Assembly: GCF_014653785.1 (NCBI RefSeq)
Contig: NZ_BNAS01000002.1
Span: forward strand, 594,807 to 658,806
Direction: 5' to 3'
Length of the DNA stretch: 64,000 bases
Origin: Promicromonospora soli
GTDB lineage: Bacteria > Actinomycetota > Actinomycetes > Actinomycetales > Cellulomonadaceae
Made by a program: the position numbers and the translations under genes. The notes beneath the pieces are model-generated. The model saw only the letters and a list, made by a program, of their open reading frames with translations. It was not told the DNA's origin and searched no databases. Numbering within the stretch: the first letter of the stretch is position 1; each line of letters starts with the position of its first letter. Of this stretch, positions 1 to 7,553 are shown piece after piece.

Positions 1-612
1 GTGATGATCGACGGCGCGGACCTCGCCAAGTCCGTACAGCGTCAGCAGCTCTCCTCCGTGGACGTGCCGGAGTTCGCGCGGAAGAAGATTTTCGGTCCGG
101 TACCCCTGGGCCATCGGGTTGCGGAACTTGAGCGCCTGGCCAAGACCGCGGGCAGCGTCGAGTTTCAGGATGGCGCCATGCCCGAGGTCGTGCGCTACAT
201 GAACGAGCTGGCGACCGGTCCCGGAACCACGATCCACCGGATGTACTGGATGGTTTCTACGACGGCGGTGCACGGCGTCCTTGACACGATCCGAACGACC
301 CTTGTCGCACTCGTCGCTGAGATGCGTGCGGCAACCCCGAACGAGAACACGCCGACAGCCGCGGTTGCGGATCAAGCTGTGAATGTCGTGGTCCACAACG
401 CCAAGCGCAGCACGATCAACGTCAACACGAACCAGTCGGGTACTTCGATCGGGGACGCCACATCGACGGGAGCGAGCCATGCACCAGCCGATGGGCGCTC
501 ACGTGTTCTGGGCTGGATTCGCGGACCTTGGGGATTCGCCGTCGGCGCCGCCACGATCATCGCGGGAATCGTGGCGGTCGCGGCCTGGCTGAACTGGAAC
601 CCGTTCAGCTGA
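1..612 (+). CDS. AbiTii-domain membrane protein, probably 5'-truncated by the window edge
   Basis: The frame is open at base 1 and the GTG there may be fortuitous, so the true start probably lies outside the window. The segment with VPLGHRVAELERLA and, further on, GVLDTIRTTLVALVAEMR resembles the second half of the AbiTii domain, which occurs in phage abortive-infection and other defence proteins. A low-complexity Asn/Thr/Ser region follows (about residues 125-165), then one C-terminal membrane helix (about 175-198) ending NWNPFS. The usual N-terminal helices of AbiTii are not visible, which fits truncation. Function in defence is inference from the domain and from the neighbouring toxin-antitoxin genes; it could be a solitary membrane protein of another role. 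Confidence 0.5.
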   Translation: MMIDGADLAKSVQRQQLSSVDVPEFARKKIFGPVPLGHRVAELERLAKTAGSVEFQDGAMPEVVRYMNELATGPGTTIHRMYWMVSTTAVHGVLDTIRTTLVALVAEMRAATPNENTPTAAVADQAVNVVVHNAKRSTINVNTNQSGTSIGDATSTGASHAPADGRSRVLGWIRGPWGFAVGAATIIAGIVAVAAWLNWNPFS

Positions 613-751
613 CGTGCCGGGCGCCTGGTCGCGGCTGGGCGATGCACCGGGCCAGCTGCGAGGGAGGGCAGTCCTTGTTGACACGGATCGTGATGGGCTT
701 CTCGGCGCCATTGAGCTGTTGTGCACAATCGCCTTACCGTAGAGGAGGCAT

Positions 752-785
752 CGAGGCCCGCCCCGCTGCAACGGGACGGGCCTCG
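752..785. terminator. Bidirectional hairpin between convergent genes
   Basis: Arms CGAGGCCCG (752-760) and CGGGCCTCG (777-785) pair perfectly, with further pairing inside (CCCG/CGGG). It lies between the gene ending at 612 on the plus strand and the small minus-strand gene ending at 794. There is no long T tract, as is common for actinobacterial terminators. Confidence 0.6.
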
Positions 786-793
786 TGGAGATC

Positions 794-916
794 TCAGTGG
801 TCTCCGAAGATGCTGATGATGAGCAGGATGGTTCGGGTCGCCTGGAGCAGCAGTCTGCTGATCTCCAGGCACCCGGATCTCTTGTCGTCCGGTGTGGGGC
901 CTCGTGAGCTGGCCAC
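794..916 (-). CDS. Small membrane peptide of 40 residues
   Basis: A GTG start at 916 sits exactly 7 nt after a strong AAGGAGG ribosome-binding site, which is the main evidence that this short frame is translated. The product is hydrophilic for about 17 residues (MASSRGPTPDDKRSGC) and then amphipathic to hydrophobic (LLLQATRTILLIISIF), ending GDH. It could be a single-pass membrane peptide. It is followed directly by the hairpin at 752-785. A possible -10 (TACGGT on the minus strand) lies upstream. No family is recognised. A small toxin or regulatory peptide would suit the island setting, but that is only inference. Confidence 0.45.
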   Translation of the reverse strand: MASSRGPTPDDKRSGCLEISRLLLQATRTILLIISIFGDH

Positions 917-1053
917 GTGTTCACCTCCTTCGGTTGGGTTGTGAGCAGACCGTAGGCACTGATCGCAGCGGCGATCCAGTACACTGAAGGTGCGGCTAAA
1001 CCCGCCAGAGATCGGCACACATCGATAACCGTATGATCTGAGATTCAGGCAGG

Positions 1054-1082
1054 TTTACACGTCCGGATCTAGACGTCACAAT
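1054..1082 (+). promoter_or_regulatory. Sigma70-type promoter for a leaderless mRNA
   Basis: TTTACA at 1054-1059 and CACAAT at 1077-1082 are separated by 17 bp. The start codon at 1089 follows the -10 by 6 nt, which places transcription start on or next to the A of ATG. No ribosome-binding site precedes that ATG, in agreement. Confidence 0.6.
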
Positions 1083-1088
1083 TGACTC

Positions 1089-2123
1089 ATGAACTCCCTC
1101 GACTGGAGCCGCCAGCTCACCTCGAAGGAGCGCAAGTCCTTCGAGCACCGTGCCCACCTGCTCGGGCCAGGCTCGCCGTACAGCCGCTCCGTCACTGCGG
1201 CGATGCGGCGACGCGACGATCTGGCCCCTGCAGGCCGCGACCTGGTCTTGCGTCAGGATTACGTGTACCTGCGCAAGCCGATCGACTCGGCAGTCGTGTC
1301 GGACCGGGCGGCCCCGCCGCGCGAACTTCGCCCGTCGGCTACCCGCATCTCCTCCAGCCAGGGTTCGGCGCTGCGGTTCCACCTCGCTGTCTTGGACATC
1401 GCGCAAGCCACAAACAAGCGAGGCAATCGCGGCCGGCTTCCTGAGCTCCCGCTCGCGGCGTTTTCCGGCGGGATCGGGTGGACGGACGTCCTTGCCTCCG
1501 CAGCGGTCGAGTCGGGCGCCGGGAGCGACCTGTCGACGGTTCGCGACAAGAAATTCCGGACCCTCCGGTCGGTCCTGAGAACTCTCGACGACGCCAAGCT
1601 CGTCGGCCTGCACGGGCCCGCCAGAAAGAATGGCCGCCACGAAGGGTTCACCCTGCGGCACGAGGGCGGGCCTCAGAACGAGGGCGATCCGATCCCGTAC
1701 GTCGTACCGACGGGCAGGGACGTGGCGGCCTTCTCACTGCCGGCCGGGTTCATCACGAACGGGTGGGTGCACGTCCTGGCAGACTCGGAAATCAATCTGC
1801 TTCTGATGGTCGCGTCCGGACGTGCCGGGCTGTTCCCCTGGGGCGATAGCGCAGACCTGGCGCCGGGTGAGGTCGCGATCCCTGCTGAGGTGCGCCTGCG
1901 GCACTACGGGATCCACCGCGATCCGTTCTCCGTGGCGCGCAAGACTCTCGCCTGGTTCGGCCTCCTGACTGTTCGCGAGATTGGACGTCACGACGATGGC
2001 CGGGCGCAGGACGACGAACGCAAGCTGCACCGACTGTCGCTCGACGTGGCCGGCTTCGAGCGGGACGCTCTCACTGTGCTGCGCGACCAGATCCAGCAGC
2101 AGCTCGCGCGACCAGCGCGATAG
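1089..2123 (+). CDS. Unrecognised protein with winged-helix-like segments
   Basis: The 344-residue product has no signal peptide or membrane helix. The start is supported by a promoter 6 nt upstream (leaderless). Two stretches look like winged-helix DNA-binding folds: about residues 155-195 (FRTLRSVLRTLDDAKLVGL) and about 275-315 (RHYGIHRDPFSVARKTLAW). Two such domains in one protein recall plasmid or mobile-element replication and partition proteins, but no signature was found that settles this. It stands between the small peptide gene and the nucleotidyltransferase/HEPN pair on the same strand as the latter. Function unknown; DNA binding is inference. Confidence 0.55.
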   Translation: MNSLDWSRQLTSKERKSFEHRAHLLGPGSPYSRSVTAAMRRRDDLAPAGRDLVLRQDYVYLRKPIDSAVVSDRAAPPRELRPSATRISSSQGSALRFHLAVLDIAQATNKRGNRGRLPELPLAAFSGGIGWTDVLASAAVESGAGSDLSTVRDKKFRTLRSVLRTLDDAKLVGLHGPARKNGRHEGFTLRHEGGPQNEGDPIPYVVPTGRDVAAFSLPAGFITNGWVHVLADSEINLLLMVASGRAGLFPWGDSADLAPGEVAIPAEVRLRHYGIHRDPFSVARKTLAWFGLLTVREIGRHDDGRAQDDERKLHRLSLDVAGFERDALTVLRDQIQQQLARPAR

Positions 2124-2237
2124 CACGCCGCTCGGTGACGTCCCGCCGAGTGATGTAGTTGCTCGACACCGTGCGGGGCCAGTTTTCCGAGTCCGGTGGA
2201 GGAGAGATCGCGCACCTCGGTCCCGGATGAGACGGTG

Positions 2238-2325
2238 CAACCTACTTTGCGCGACCGGCTCGACGCGCCCGGGATGGTGCAGGGTAGAGCGGCGTGTCCG
2301 AGCAATCTGCGCTGCACGTCGACAC
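2238..2325. repeat. Degenerate repeat, copy A
   Basis: This segment matches 4279-4364 in the same orientation along its whole length with scattered substitutions and two one-base gaps; the best core is GGCGTGTCCG followed by CAATCTGCGCTG. In the strand shown it contains GTG TCC GAG CAA TCT GCG CTG, readable as the start of a short peptide that stops after 18 residues. It could be the fossil 5' end of a duplicated gene. The rest of 2124-2455 shows no convincing gene. Confidence 0.5.
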
Positions 2326-2455
2326 CGACACGGTCGCAACACTGCCGTGACACGAACACGGCCAGCGCGGGTGACATCACGCCGGTTCCGGGGTCGCCGA
2401 GTCCGGCGATCGCCGGATGCCCTGTCACGACGTCCTCCTGCGTGAACGGTCGCCG

Positions 2456-2474
2456 GTGCGTAACGGTTACGCAC
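2456..2474. promoter_or_regulatory. Perfect palindrome upstream of toxin-antitoxin promoter
   Basis: GTGCGTAAC (2456-2464) and GTTACGCAC (2466-2474) flank a single central base. It ends 9 bp before the -35 element of the nucleotidyltransferase/HEPN operon. It may be a second operator for the antitoxin's helix-turn-helix domain or for another regulator. Confidence 0.5.
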
Positions 2475-2483
2475 TGGGTTACT

Positions 2484-2523
2484 TTGCCACTCACATAACG
2501 TGAACGTAGTATCACGTTATGTG
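2484..2523 (+). promoter_or_regulatory. Promoter embedded in a perfect 12-bp inverted repeat (autoregulatory operator)
   Basis: TTGCCA at 2484-2489 and TAGTAT at 2507-2512 are 17 bp apart. The arms CACATAACGTGA (2492-2503) and TCACGTTATGTG (2512-2523) are exact reverse complements 8 bp apart, so one arm fills the spacer and the other covers the transcription start. A protein bound here would block RNA polymerase. The first gene of the operon has an N-terminal winged-helix segment, so autoregulation is the simplest reading. Confidence 0.75.
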
Positions 2524-3135
2524 AAGACCATGCCATCCGCCCTGACACCGTTCCTTCGCTCGGACGCACAGGGTGCGGTACTCGCGGAGACAATGCTCGA
2601 CCCCTCGGTTGAGCTGTCGTTCGCTGCAGTGTCGCGCAGAGCGGGTGTCTTGCCAGCCGTTGCACACCGCGAACTGACGCGCCTCATCCAAGCCGACGTC
2701 TTGCGTGACCGACGAGACGGCAACAACAGGCTCGTCCGCGCAAATACAGAACACCCCTTGTGGCCCTTGATGTCGCAGCTCGTTATCGAGACTTATGGAC
2801 CCGTCCCCGTATTGCGCTCCCTGCTTGCCGACGTCTCCGGCGTCAGGGAGTCTTACCTCTACGGATCATGGGCGGCCCGCCGTGCGGGCCAACCCGGCCC
2901 GCCACCCAAGGACCTTGACGTTCTGGTGGTTGGGACCGCCTCACGCACCGACCTCCTCGACATCTCAGAGGCGGCGAGTGCGAAGTTGCACGTCGAGGTC
3001 AATGTCCATCGCACGTCTTCTGAAGCATGGGACGCGATGACCGATCCGTTCCTTGCCACGGTCGCATCGCGTCCGAAGGTTCAGTTGACGGGGGCAGACT
3101 CGAGCCCTCAAGAGAGGGAAGGCGCCGATGAATAG
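2521..3135 (+). CDS. Winged-helix + MNT-type nucleotidyltransferase antitoxin
   Basis: Predicted 204 residues. The N-terminal part (about 1-75) resembles a winged helix, with helix-turn-helix-like LSFAAVSRRAGVLPAVAHRE. The later part carries the minimal nucleotidyltransferase signature: GSW, 14 residues, then DLD in a hydrophobic strand (DLDVLVVG), with an acidic residue in HVEVNVHR as likely third ligand. Such MNT proteins act as antitoxins that AMPylate a HEPN RNase toxin, and the next gene is a HEPN protein overlapping by 8 nt. GTG 2521 is preferred because an upstream in-frame GTG at 2500 lies before the predicted transcription start; ATG 2530 is the alternative. The fused DNA-binding domain fits repression at 2492-2523. 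Confidence 0.75.
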   Translation: MKTMPSALTPFLRSDAQGAVLAETMLDPSVELSFAAVSRRAGVLPAVAHRELTRLIQADVLRDRRDGNNRLVRANTEHPLWPLMSQLVIETYGPVPVLRSLLADVSGVRESYLYGSWAARRAGQPGPPPKDLDVLVVGTASRTDLLDISEAASAKLHVEVNVHRTSSEAWDAMTDPFLATVASRPKVQLTGADSSPQEREGADE

Positions 3136-3673
3136 CGCTAGAGAGCCGGGCACCACGGGAATTGCATGGCGGCCAGATGCACCGGCCACCGCCTACCTGC
3201 TCGAGCGCGGCCAAATCGAACAGGTCAACGCCAATCCTGGCCACGCGTTGGCGATCCTCGCGGAAGCTCGGAAGCATCTGGGTTCTGCCCAACTGTTGGC
3301 GACGACTGACGATGTCGCCGCGGCTTTCGTGATGGCTTACGACGCAGCGCGCAAAGCCCTGGCTGCGATGCTCGCCGTCCAAGGCCTTCGGGCGAAGGGC
3401 GGCGATGGAGGACACCGAGTGCTCGGCGAGCTGATGCAGGCGCAACTTCCAGAAGACAAGCGGTTGTTGCGAGAGTTCGACTGGATGCGGCAGAAGCGCA
3501 ACGACACTGAATACCGTGAAGAGAACCGGCCGACCGCGACCACCGATGACGTGACTGACGCGATCCCGGCCGCCGAGCGCATCGTCGAACTCGGGGAACG
3601 GTTCGTGGAGGAGATCAATAGGCGGTCCGCATCACCACGCGACATCAGCCGGCTGACCTCGACCAACCCGTGA
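3128..3673 (+). CDS. HEPN-domain toxin of an MNT/HEPN module
   Basis: The 181-residue product is largely helical with no signal peptide. The HEPN-type active-site region is WMRQKRNDTEYRE (about residues 119-131). The family RNase motif is R-x(4-6)-H; here an RN pair is followed by D-T-E-Y, so Tyr stands where His is usual. The gene starts inside the end of the antitoxin gene (ATGAATAG, 8-nt overlap), so the two are translationally coupled under the operator at 2484-2523. HEPN toxins of this class cleave RNA, and their cognate MNT modifies the Tyr/Arg region. RNase activity is uncertain because of the missing His. Confidence 0.75.
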   Translation: MNSAREPGTTGIAWRPDAPATAYLLERGQIEQVNANPGHALAILAEARKHLGSAQLLATTDDVAAAFVMAYDAARKALAAMLAVQGLRAKGGDGGHRVLGELMQAQLPEDKRLLREFDWMRQKRNDTEYREENRPTATTDDVTDAIPAAERIVELGERFVEEINRRSASPRDISRLTSTNP

Positions 3674-3777
3674 ACGTGCGAGCAACGGCCCCAACGACGT
3701 GATCACCGTGAGGTCCTCATGGAGATCGGCAATCAAGCGGGACGAGTGTGCGGTGTTGGGGCAACCATCGGACAAGA

Positions 3778-4176
3778 TCACTCGTACGTGGTCGCGGCGC
3801 GCAGCCCGTCGTTCACGACTTCCCAACCGCTCCCCGGCGGAACCCTTCCCTGGTTGATGTAGTACCCGTCGGAGTCTTCGAGCCATCGTGCGAAGGCTTC
3901 CAGATACTCGTGCACTGTCGGATTGGCCCACGGCGCGTCCGACGCCGACTCGATCGCTAACGCCCGCGCGGTCCCGATCACGATGCCCCTGCCCGTAGCG
4001 ATGGTCGCGGACGGGCATCCGCCGGCACTGCACTCCTCATCGACGTCAAACGCATCGTGCTCGAACTCGTAGTGGAAGCACACGTAGTGCATCTGCTCGA
4101 AGACGTCGAACTGTGCAGCGCTGACCCGAACTGGCCGATGGCTTCGCCGACACATGAGTTCCATGTGGTGGAGCAT
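3778..4176 (-). CDS. Conserved hypothetical protein with Cys/Asp-rich motif
   Basis: The 132-residue protein faces the toxin-antitoxin operon. It has an acidic, aromatic core (MHYVCFHYEFEHDAFDVDEE) followed by CSAGGCPSA, and a C-terminal part with ARWLEDSDGYY. The composition is that of a folded cytosolic protein. The CxxxxC with nearby His and acidic residues could bind a metal, but this is inference. The first 20 residues are basic and less convincing; a start further inside is possible. No family name is assigned. Being in the island, it might be an immunity or defence accessory gene, for which there is no direct evidence. Confidence 0.5.
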   Translation of the reverse strand: MLHHMELMCRRSHRPVRVSAAQFDVFEQMHYVCFHYEFEHDAFDVDEECSAGGCPSATIATGRGIVIGTARALAIESASDAPWANPTVHEYLEAFARWLEDSDGYYINQGRVPPGSGWEVVNDGLRAATTYE

Positions 4177-4278
4177 GGCAGAGCGTCATGGACGAAGAGT
4201 CTGCACGCTTGTATGACGGGCGGCTTTGAGCGTCGGAAGTGACGGCCACTCACTGAGCCTGGCCCTGAATGGCTCGCC

Positions 4279-4364
4279 AACTCTTTGCACGCCCGGCTCG
4301 ACACACGCGAGATCGCGCAGGGCACAACGGCGTGTCCGCGCAATCTGCGCTGTACGTCAACATC
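4279..4364. repeat. Degenerate repeat, copy B
   Basis: Partner of 2238-2325 in direct orientation. The strongest match is the core with CGGCGTGTCCGCGCAATC. It lies just before the formyltransferase remnant, so both seem to be parts of decayed genes in 4177-4819, where no intact gene is visible. Confidence 0.5.
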
Positions 4365-4420
4365 GGCACCTTGGCGCCGGTCCGCCAGTCACCTCTGCGC
4401 GTAGTGCGCGATCAGCGCCG

Positions 4421-4600
4421 ACCGGCGCGACGGTCCACCAGGTGACGGCGGATTACGACGAGGGGCCAATCATCGCCCAGGTCGAGGTGTCCGTCTCGCC
4501 GATGACGACGTCCCGACGTTGCGAGGCCGGGTGCAGGAGGCGGAGAAGGAACTCCTCATCGACGTCATCCGCCGCTGGTTCGAGTACCCAGAAGGGTGCG
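4421..4600 (+). pseudogene. Frameshifted C-terminal fragment of a PurN-like formyltransferase
   Basis: In one frame from 4421 the sequence reads TGATVHQVTADYDEGPIIAQ and on to VEVSVS, the conserved C-terminal region of phosphoribosylglycinamide formyltransferase-like proteins. Near 4498-4501 the similarity jumps to another frame and continues DDDVPTLRGRVQEAEKELL then IDVIRRW. One or two lost bases explain this. The N-terminal catalytic part is absent upstream, where copy B of the repeat lies. It is therefore a decayed fragment. The sequence after 4600 up to 4820 shows nothing recognisable. Confidence 0.7.
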
Positions 4601-4819
4601 ACCTACCACCGAGACTGCCCAGTTGTAGGCGGTCCTGGTGCTGGCACCGCCGCGCGACGCATTGCCCACGAGATCGCCGAGCCGCCTGGTTGTGGCCAGG
4701 GCTCTGGGCGCAGACCCCTGCGTGCGAGGGGGTGTCGTCCACCCGCGTGCCAACCCGTCGCGCGCCGCTGCGCCGGTAGCGACGAAGCGAGCGCAACTAG
4801 GGTCGGCTACCTTTGCCAC

Positions 4820-5470
4820 GTGCAAGTCCTGGTCGAAGAAGGTTCGTGCATCGAAGTCCCCAATAGGGACGCCACGGGCATCGAGCGACGAGCCCATGGC
4901 GAATTCGTCGGCCCAAGAGGTGAGCTGGCGTCATATGCGATCGGGTGGACAACAGGTGTCGAGCCACACATCGGTCGACTCACGGTCGGGATTGGCGCGG
5001 GGAACCCGGGCGGAGGATCCTTCCATGCCGTCGTGTTCGAGAACGAAGAGGGCCACGCCTTCTCGCTCACGGACGAGCCGTTCGAGCGCGTCCCCCAGGG
5101 CGGACCAGACCTAACGGCTCACGAGGCGCGCGCGCACGAAGACCTGCCGTTCGTCTGGTGGGTCGCCGACCTGGTCATGCAACGCGATCGCCGGGCCTGG
5201 TGGATGAGGCACTGGCTGCTCGGCACCAGTTCGATCCGGACCGCGGAGGTCTTCGAGCTGGCCGAGCCGATCCTGCTCGTCAGCCATGATGACGCCGGCT
5301 ACTGGCAGCTGATCGGGACATCTGACGCCGACGACAGCACAGGAATGGTCGGACACCTCTACCACGCCGTCGACGAGGATCCCACGCTCATCGACGTTCT
5401 TGATCTGCCTCCCGGCTACAGCGCGACGAGAGCACGCGTCGGTGACCCCTGGACTCGCCACCGCGACTAG
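4820..5470 (+). CDS. Conserved hypothetical protein
   Basis: The 216-residue product starts at GTG 4820, chosen because a TANNNT element (TACCTT, 4808-4813) lies 6 nt upstream, as for other leaderless genes here, and because the preceding frame belongs to the decayed region. The first part has SYAIGWTTGVEPHIGRLTVG and a Gly-rich GAGNPGGGSFHAVVF stretch. The C-terminal part (LLVSHDDAGYWQLIGTSDA and later GHLYHAVDEDPTLIDVLDLP) is a module often seen at the ends of actinobacterial hypothetical proteins. There is no signal or membrane helix. Function unknown. Confidence 0.65.
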   Translation: MQVLVEEGSCIEVPNRDATGIERRAHGEFVGPRGELASYAIGWTTGVEPHIGRLTVGIGAGNPGGGSFHAVVFENEEGHAFSLTDEPFERVPQGGPDLTAHEARAHEDLPFVWWVADLVMQRDRRAWWMRHWLLGTSSIRTAEVFELAEPILLVSHDDAGYWQLIGTSDADDSTGMVGHLYHAVDEDPTLIDVLDLPPGYSATRARVGDPWTRHRD

Positions 5471-5634
5471 ACGGCTGTTGCAGGGTGCTGCGTTCCACGA
5501 CGCGACGTACCTGCGGGTGAAGACGCACCTGCCGCGCCCGCTGCCGGCGCCGAAGTCGCCGCGCGACCGGGGCCCGACCGCAATAGCGTCGGCACGTCCG
5601 GCGTCCGCCGGATCCAGCACAAGGAGGTCAGGCG

Positions 5635-6819
5635 ATGGGACTCTTCGGCCGCCGTACACCGCGCCCCGCCCGCCAGAGCGCCGAGGCGACCAGCGTCGAG
5701 ACGCGGCCGCCGACCGACCACGAGTCGCCCGCCGACCGCGAGGCGTCCCGCCTGTGGTCGGACGGCTTCGGCCGCGTCGGCACGCGGTCGCTGCAGGTCC
5801 TCGCGGTCGTCGCGGTCATCACCGTCTTCGGGTTCGTGGGCACGCGCCTGACCCTCGTCGTGATCCCCGTACTCATCGCCCTCGTGCTGTCCGCGGCGAT
5901 CTCCCCGCTGGTCACCTTCCTGCGTCGCCGCGGTCTGCCGTCGCTGCTCGCGACGTGGATCTCGCTCCTGACGCTGGTAGCACTGCTGTCGGCGATCGTG
6001 TGGCTCGTCGTGCGGGCCGTCGTGAACCAGTGGGACGAGCTGCAGGACCAGGCACTCGAGGGCTTCGACTCCCTGCAGGACTACGTCCAGGACCTGCCCT
6101 TCGACATCACCGACGAGCAGATCAATTCGGTACGCGAGTCCGCCTTGAACTTTCTGCAGTCCGACGCCGTCGGCTCCGGCGCCGTCGCGGGTGTCTCCCA
6201 GACCGCCGACTTCGTCGCCGGCTTCTTCATCATGATCGTCGTCCTGTTCTTCTTCCTGAAGGACGGCCCGGCGATGTGGGAGTTCCTGCTGCGGCCGTTC
6301 GAAGGGCACCGGTACGAGCGGGGGCAGCGCGTCGGCACCGCGACCATCCGTACGCTCGGCGGCTACGTGCGCGGGACGGCGATCGTGGCGGTCGTCGACG
6401 CTGTCGCCATCGGTATCGGCCTCGCGATCGTGGGCGTGCCGCTGGTCATCCCGCTGTCCGTGCTCGTCTTCCTGCTCGCCTTCATCCCCCTGGTCGGCGC
6501 CACCGTGGCCGGCATCCTCGCGGCCCTGGTCACGCTCGTCGCCGTCGGACCGGTCGAGGCGCTCATCGTCGTCGCGATCGTCGTCGTCGTGAACCAGCTC
6601 GAGGGCGACTTCCTCCAGCCGATCGTCATGGGCCGGACCCTGCGCCTGCACCCGCTCGTCATCCTGTTCGCCCTGACCGCTGGGACGGTGCTCGTCGGCA
6701 TCACCGGCGCCATACTCGCCGTGCCGATCGCCGCGTCGATCTGGCGCGCGATCCAGGTGTGGGACGGGCCCGACCTGCCGGCACGGTTCGCCCGCCAGAA
6801 GCGCTCCGAGACCGTCTGA
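5635..6819 (+). CDS. AI-2E family (PerM/YhhT-type) membrane transporter
   Basis: The 394-residue product has a charged cytoplasmic N terminus (about 50 residues) and then about seven or eight hydrophobic helices in the AI-2E arrangement: a pair near residues 55-95, a soluble stretch around 130-190 (DELQDQALEGFDSLQDYVQD), and a C-terminal block with PLVGATVAGILAALVTL and VVNQLEGDFLQPIVMG, typical of the family. ATG 5635 follows AAGGAGG at good spacing. The family exports small molecules or acts in ion balance; the substrate cannot be read from sequence. It stands alone, with the convergent peptidase E gene downstream. Confidence 0.85.
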   Translation: MGLFGRRTPRPARQSAEATSVETRPPTDHESPADREASRLWSDGFGRVGTRSLQVLAVVAVITVFGFVGTRLTLVVIPVLIALVLSAAISPLVTFLRRRGLPSLLATWISLLTLVALLSAIVWLVVRAVVNQWDELQDQALEGFDSLQDYVQDLPFDITDEQINSVRESALNFLQSDAVGSGAVAGVSQTADFVAGFFIMIVVLFFFLKDGPAMWEFLLRPFEGHRYERGQRVGTATIRTLGGYVRGTAIVAVVDAVAIGIGLAIVGVPLVIPLSVLVFLLAFIPLVGATVAGILAALVTLVAVGPVEALIVVAIVVVVNQLEGDFLQPIVMGRTLRLHPLVILFALTAGTVLVGITGAILAVPIAASIWRAIQVWDGPDLPARFARQKRSETV

Positions 6820-6881
6820 GGGTGTGCGACTTACGTCGCCAAGGCTGCGGTACAGATCCTCGACACCCCGGCGTGCACGCC

Positions 6882-7553
6882 TCAGCCGCCCAACAACTTC
6901 CAGGTCCCCTCGGAGACGACCTCGACGGCCCGGTCGGCCACCACGATGGCGGTGTCGTCGTCGATCGCGTACGCCGGGCCGCCGATCCCGGCCGCCCACT
7001 TCTCGGCGGCCGCCATCGTGTTGTACGGCAGCATCGGATGGTCGACGTGCGGGAAGATCGAGAAGTCGACGACCCCGAGCGCGGCGTCGTCGCCCGACGG
7101 CGGCGTCCACTCGACGAAGAACTGCCCGATGCGCGGGGACATCACCATGCTGCCCGCGCTCATCCCCACGTAGACCGTCTCGGTGAACGACGGCAGGAGA
7201 TCCGCGACCCCGGACTCCCGCATCCAGTGGTTCAGGTACAGGGCGTCGCCGCCCGACACCAGCAGGACGTCCGCGTCCCGGAGCTTGGGCACCCAGAGCT
7301 CTGGGTCGATGGTGGGCAGCGCGGTCAGCTCCAGCACCCCAACGGACTTCCAGCCCAGCTCGACCATGGGCTCGGCAGAGCGTCCGGCGATGAAGCGCCA
7401 CGCCTCGTCTCCCGGGCCGGCCTGGGGGTGCCCGTACATCGCGGTAGGGATGCAGAGCGCGTCGCAGTCTGCGACCGGCCGGCCGAGAAGGCCGAGCAGC
7501 GCGTCGTGGATGCTCGTGTTCTTGACGCCTGCGGACGTGAGAAGAAGCTTCAC
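6882..7553 (-). CDS. pepE: Peptidase E (S51 family, alpha-aspartyl dipeptidase type)
   Basis: The 223 residues match the normal length of the family. The flavodoxin-like core ends in the nucleophile elbow VGMSAGSMV (Ser about residue 132), and LLVSGGDALYL and FPHVDHP are family landmarks; the His in the latter probably completes the catalytic set. Peptidase E cleaves dipeptides with N-terminal Asp in the cytoplasm. The gene is monocistronic. A class I glutamine-amidotransferase-like protein of other function is the alternative because the fold is shared. Confidence 0.8.
   Translation of the reverse strand: MKLLLTSAGVKNTSIHDALLGLLGRPVADCDALCIPTAMYGHPQAGPGDEAWRFIAGRSAEPMVELGWKSVGVLELTALPTIDPELWVPKLRDADVLLVSGGDALYLNHWMRESGVADLLPSFTETVYVGMSAGSMVMSPRIGQFFVEWTPPSGDDAALGVVDFSIFPHVDHPMLPYNTMAAAEKWAAGIGGPAYAIDDDTAIVVADRAVEVVSEGTWKLLGG

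Noticed and set aside
4226-4819. N-terminal extension of the hypothetical protein at 4820 (open frame from 4226)
   Set aside because: The region contains a repeat copy and a frameshifted formyltransferase fragment, and the part from 4600 has no protein-like character; a leaderless start at 4820 is better supported.
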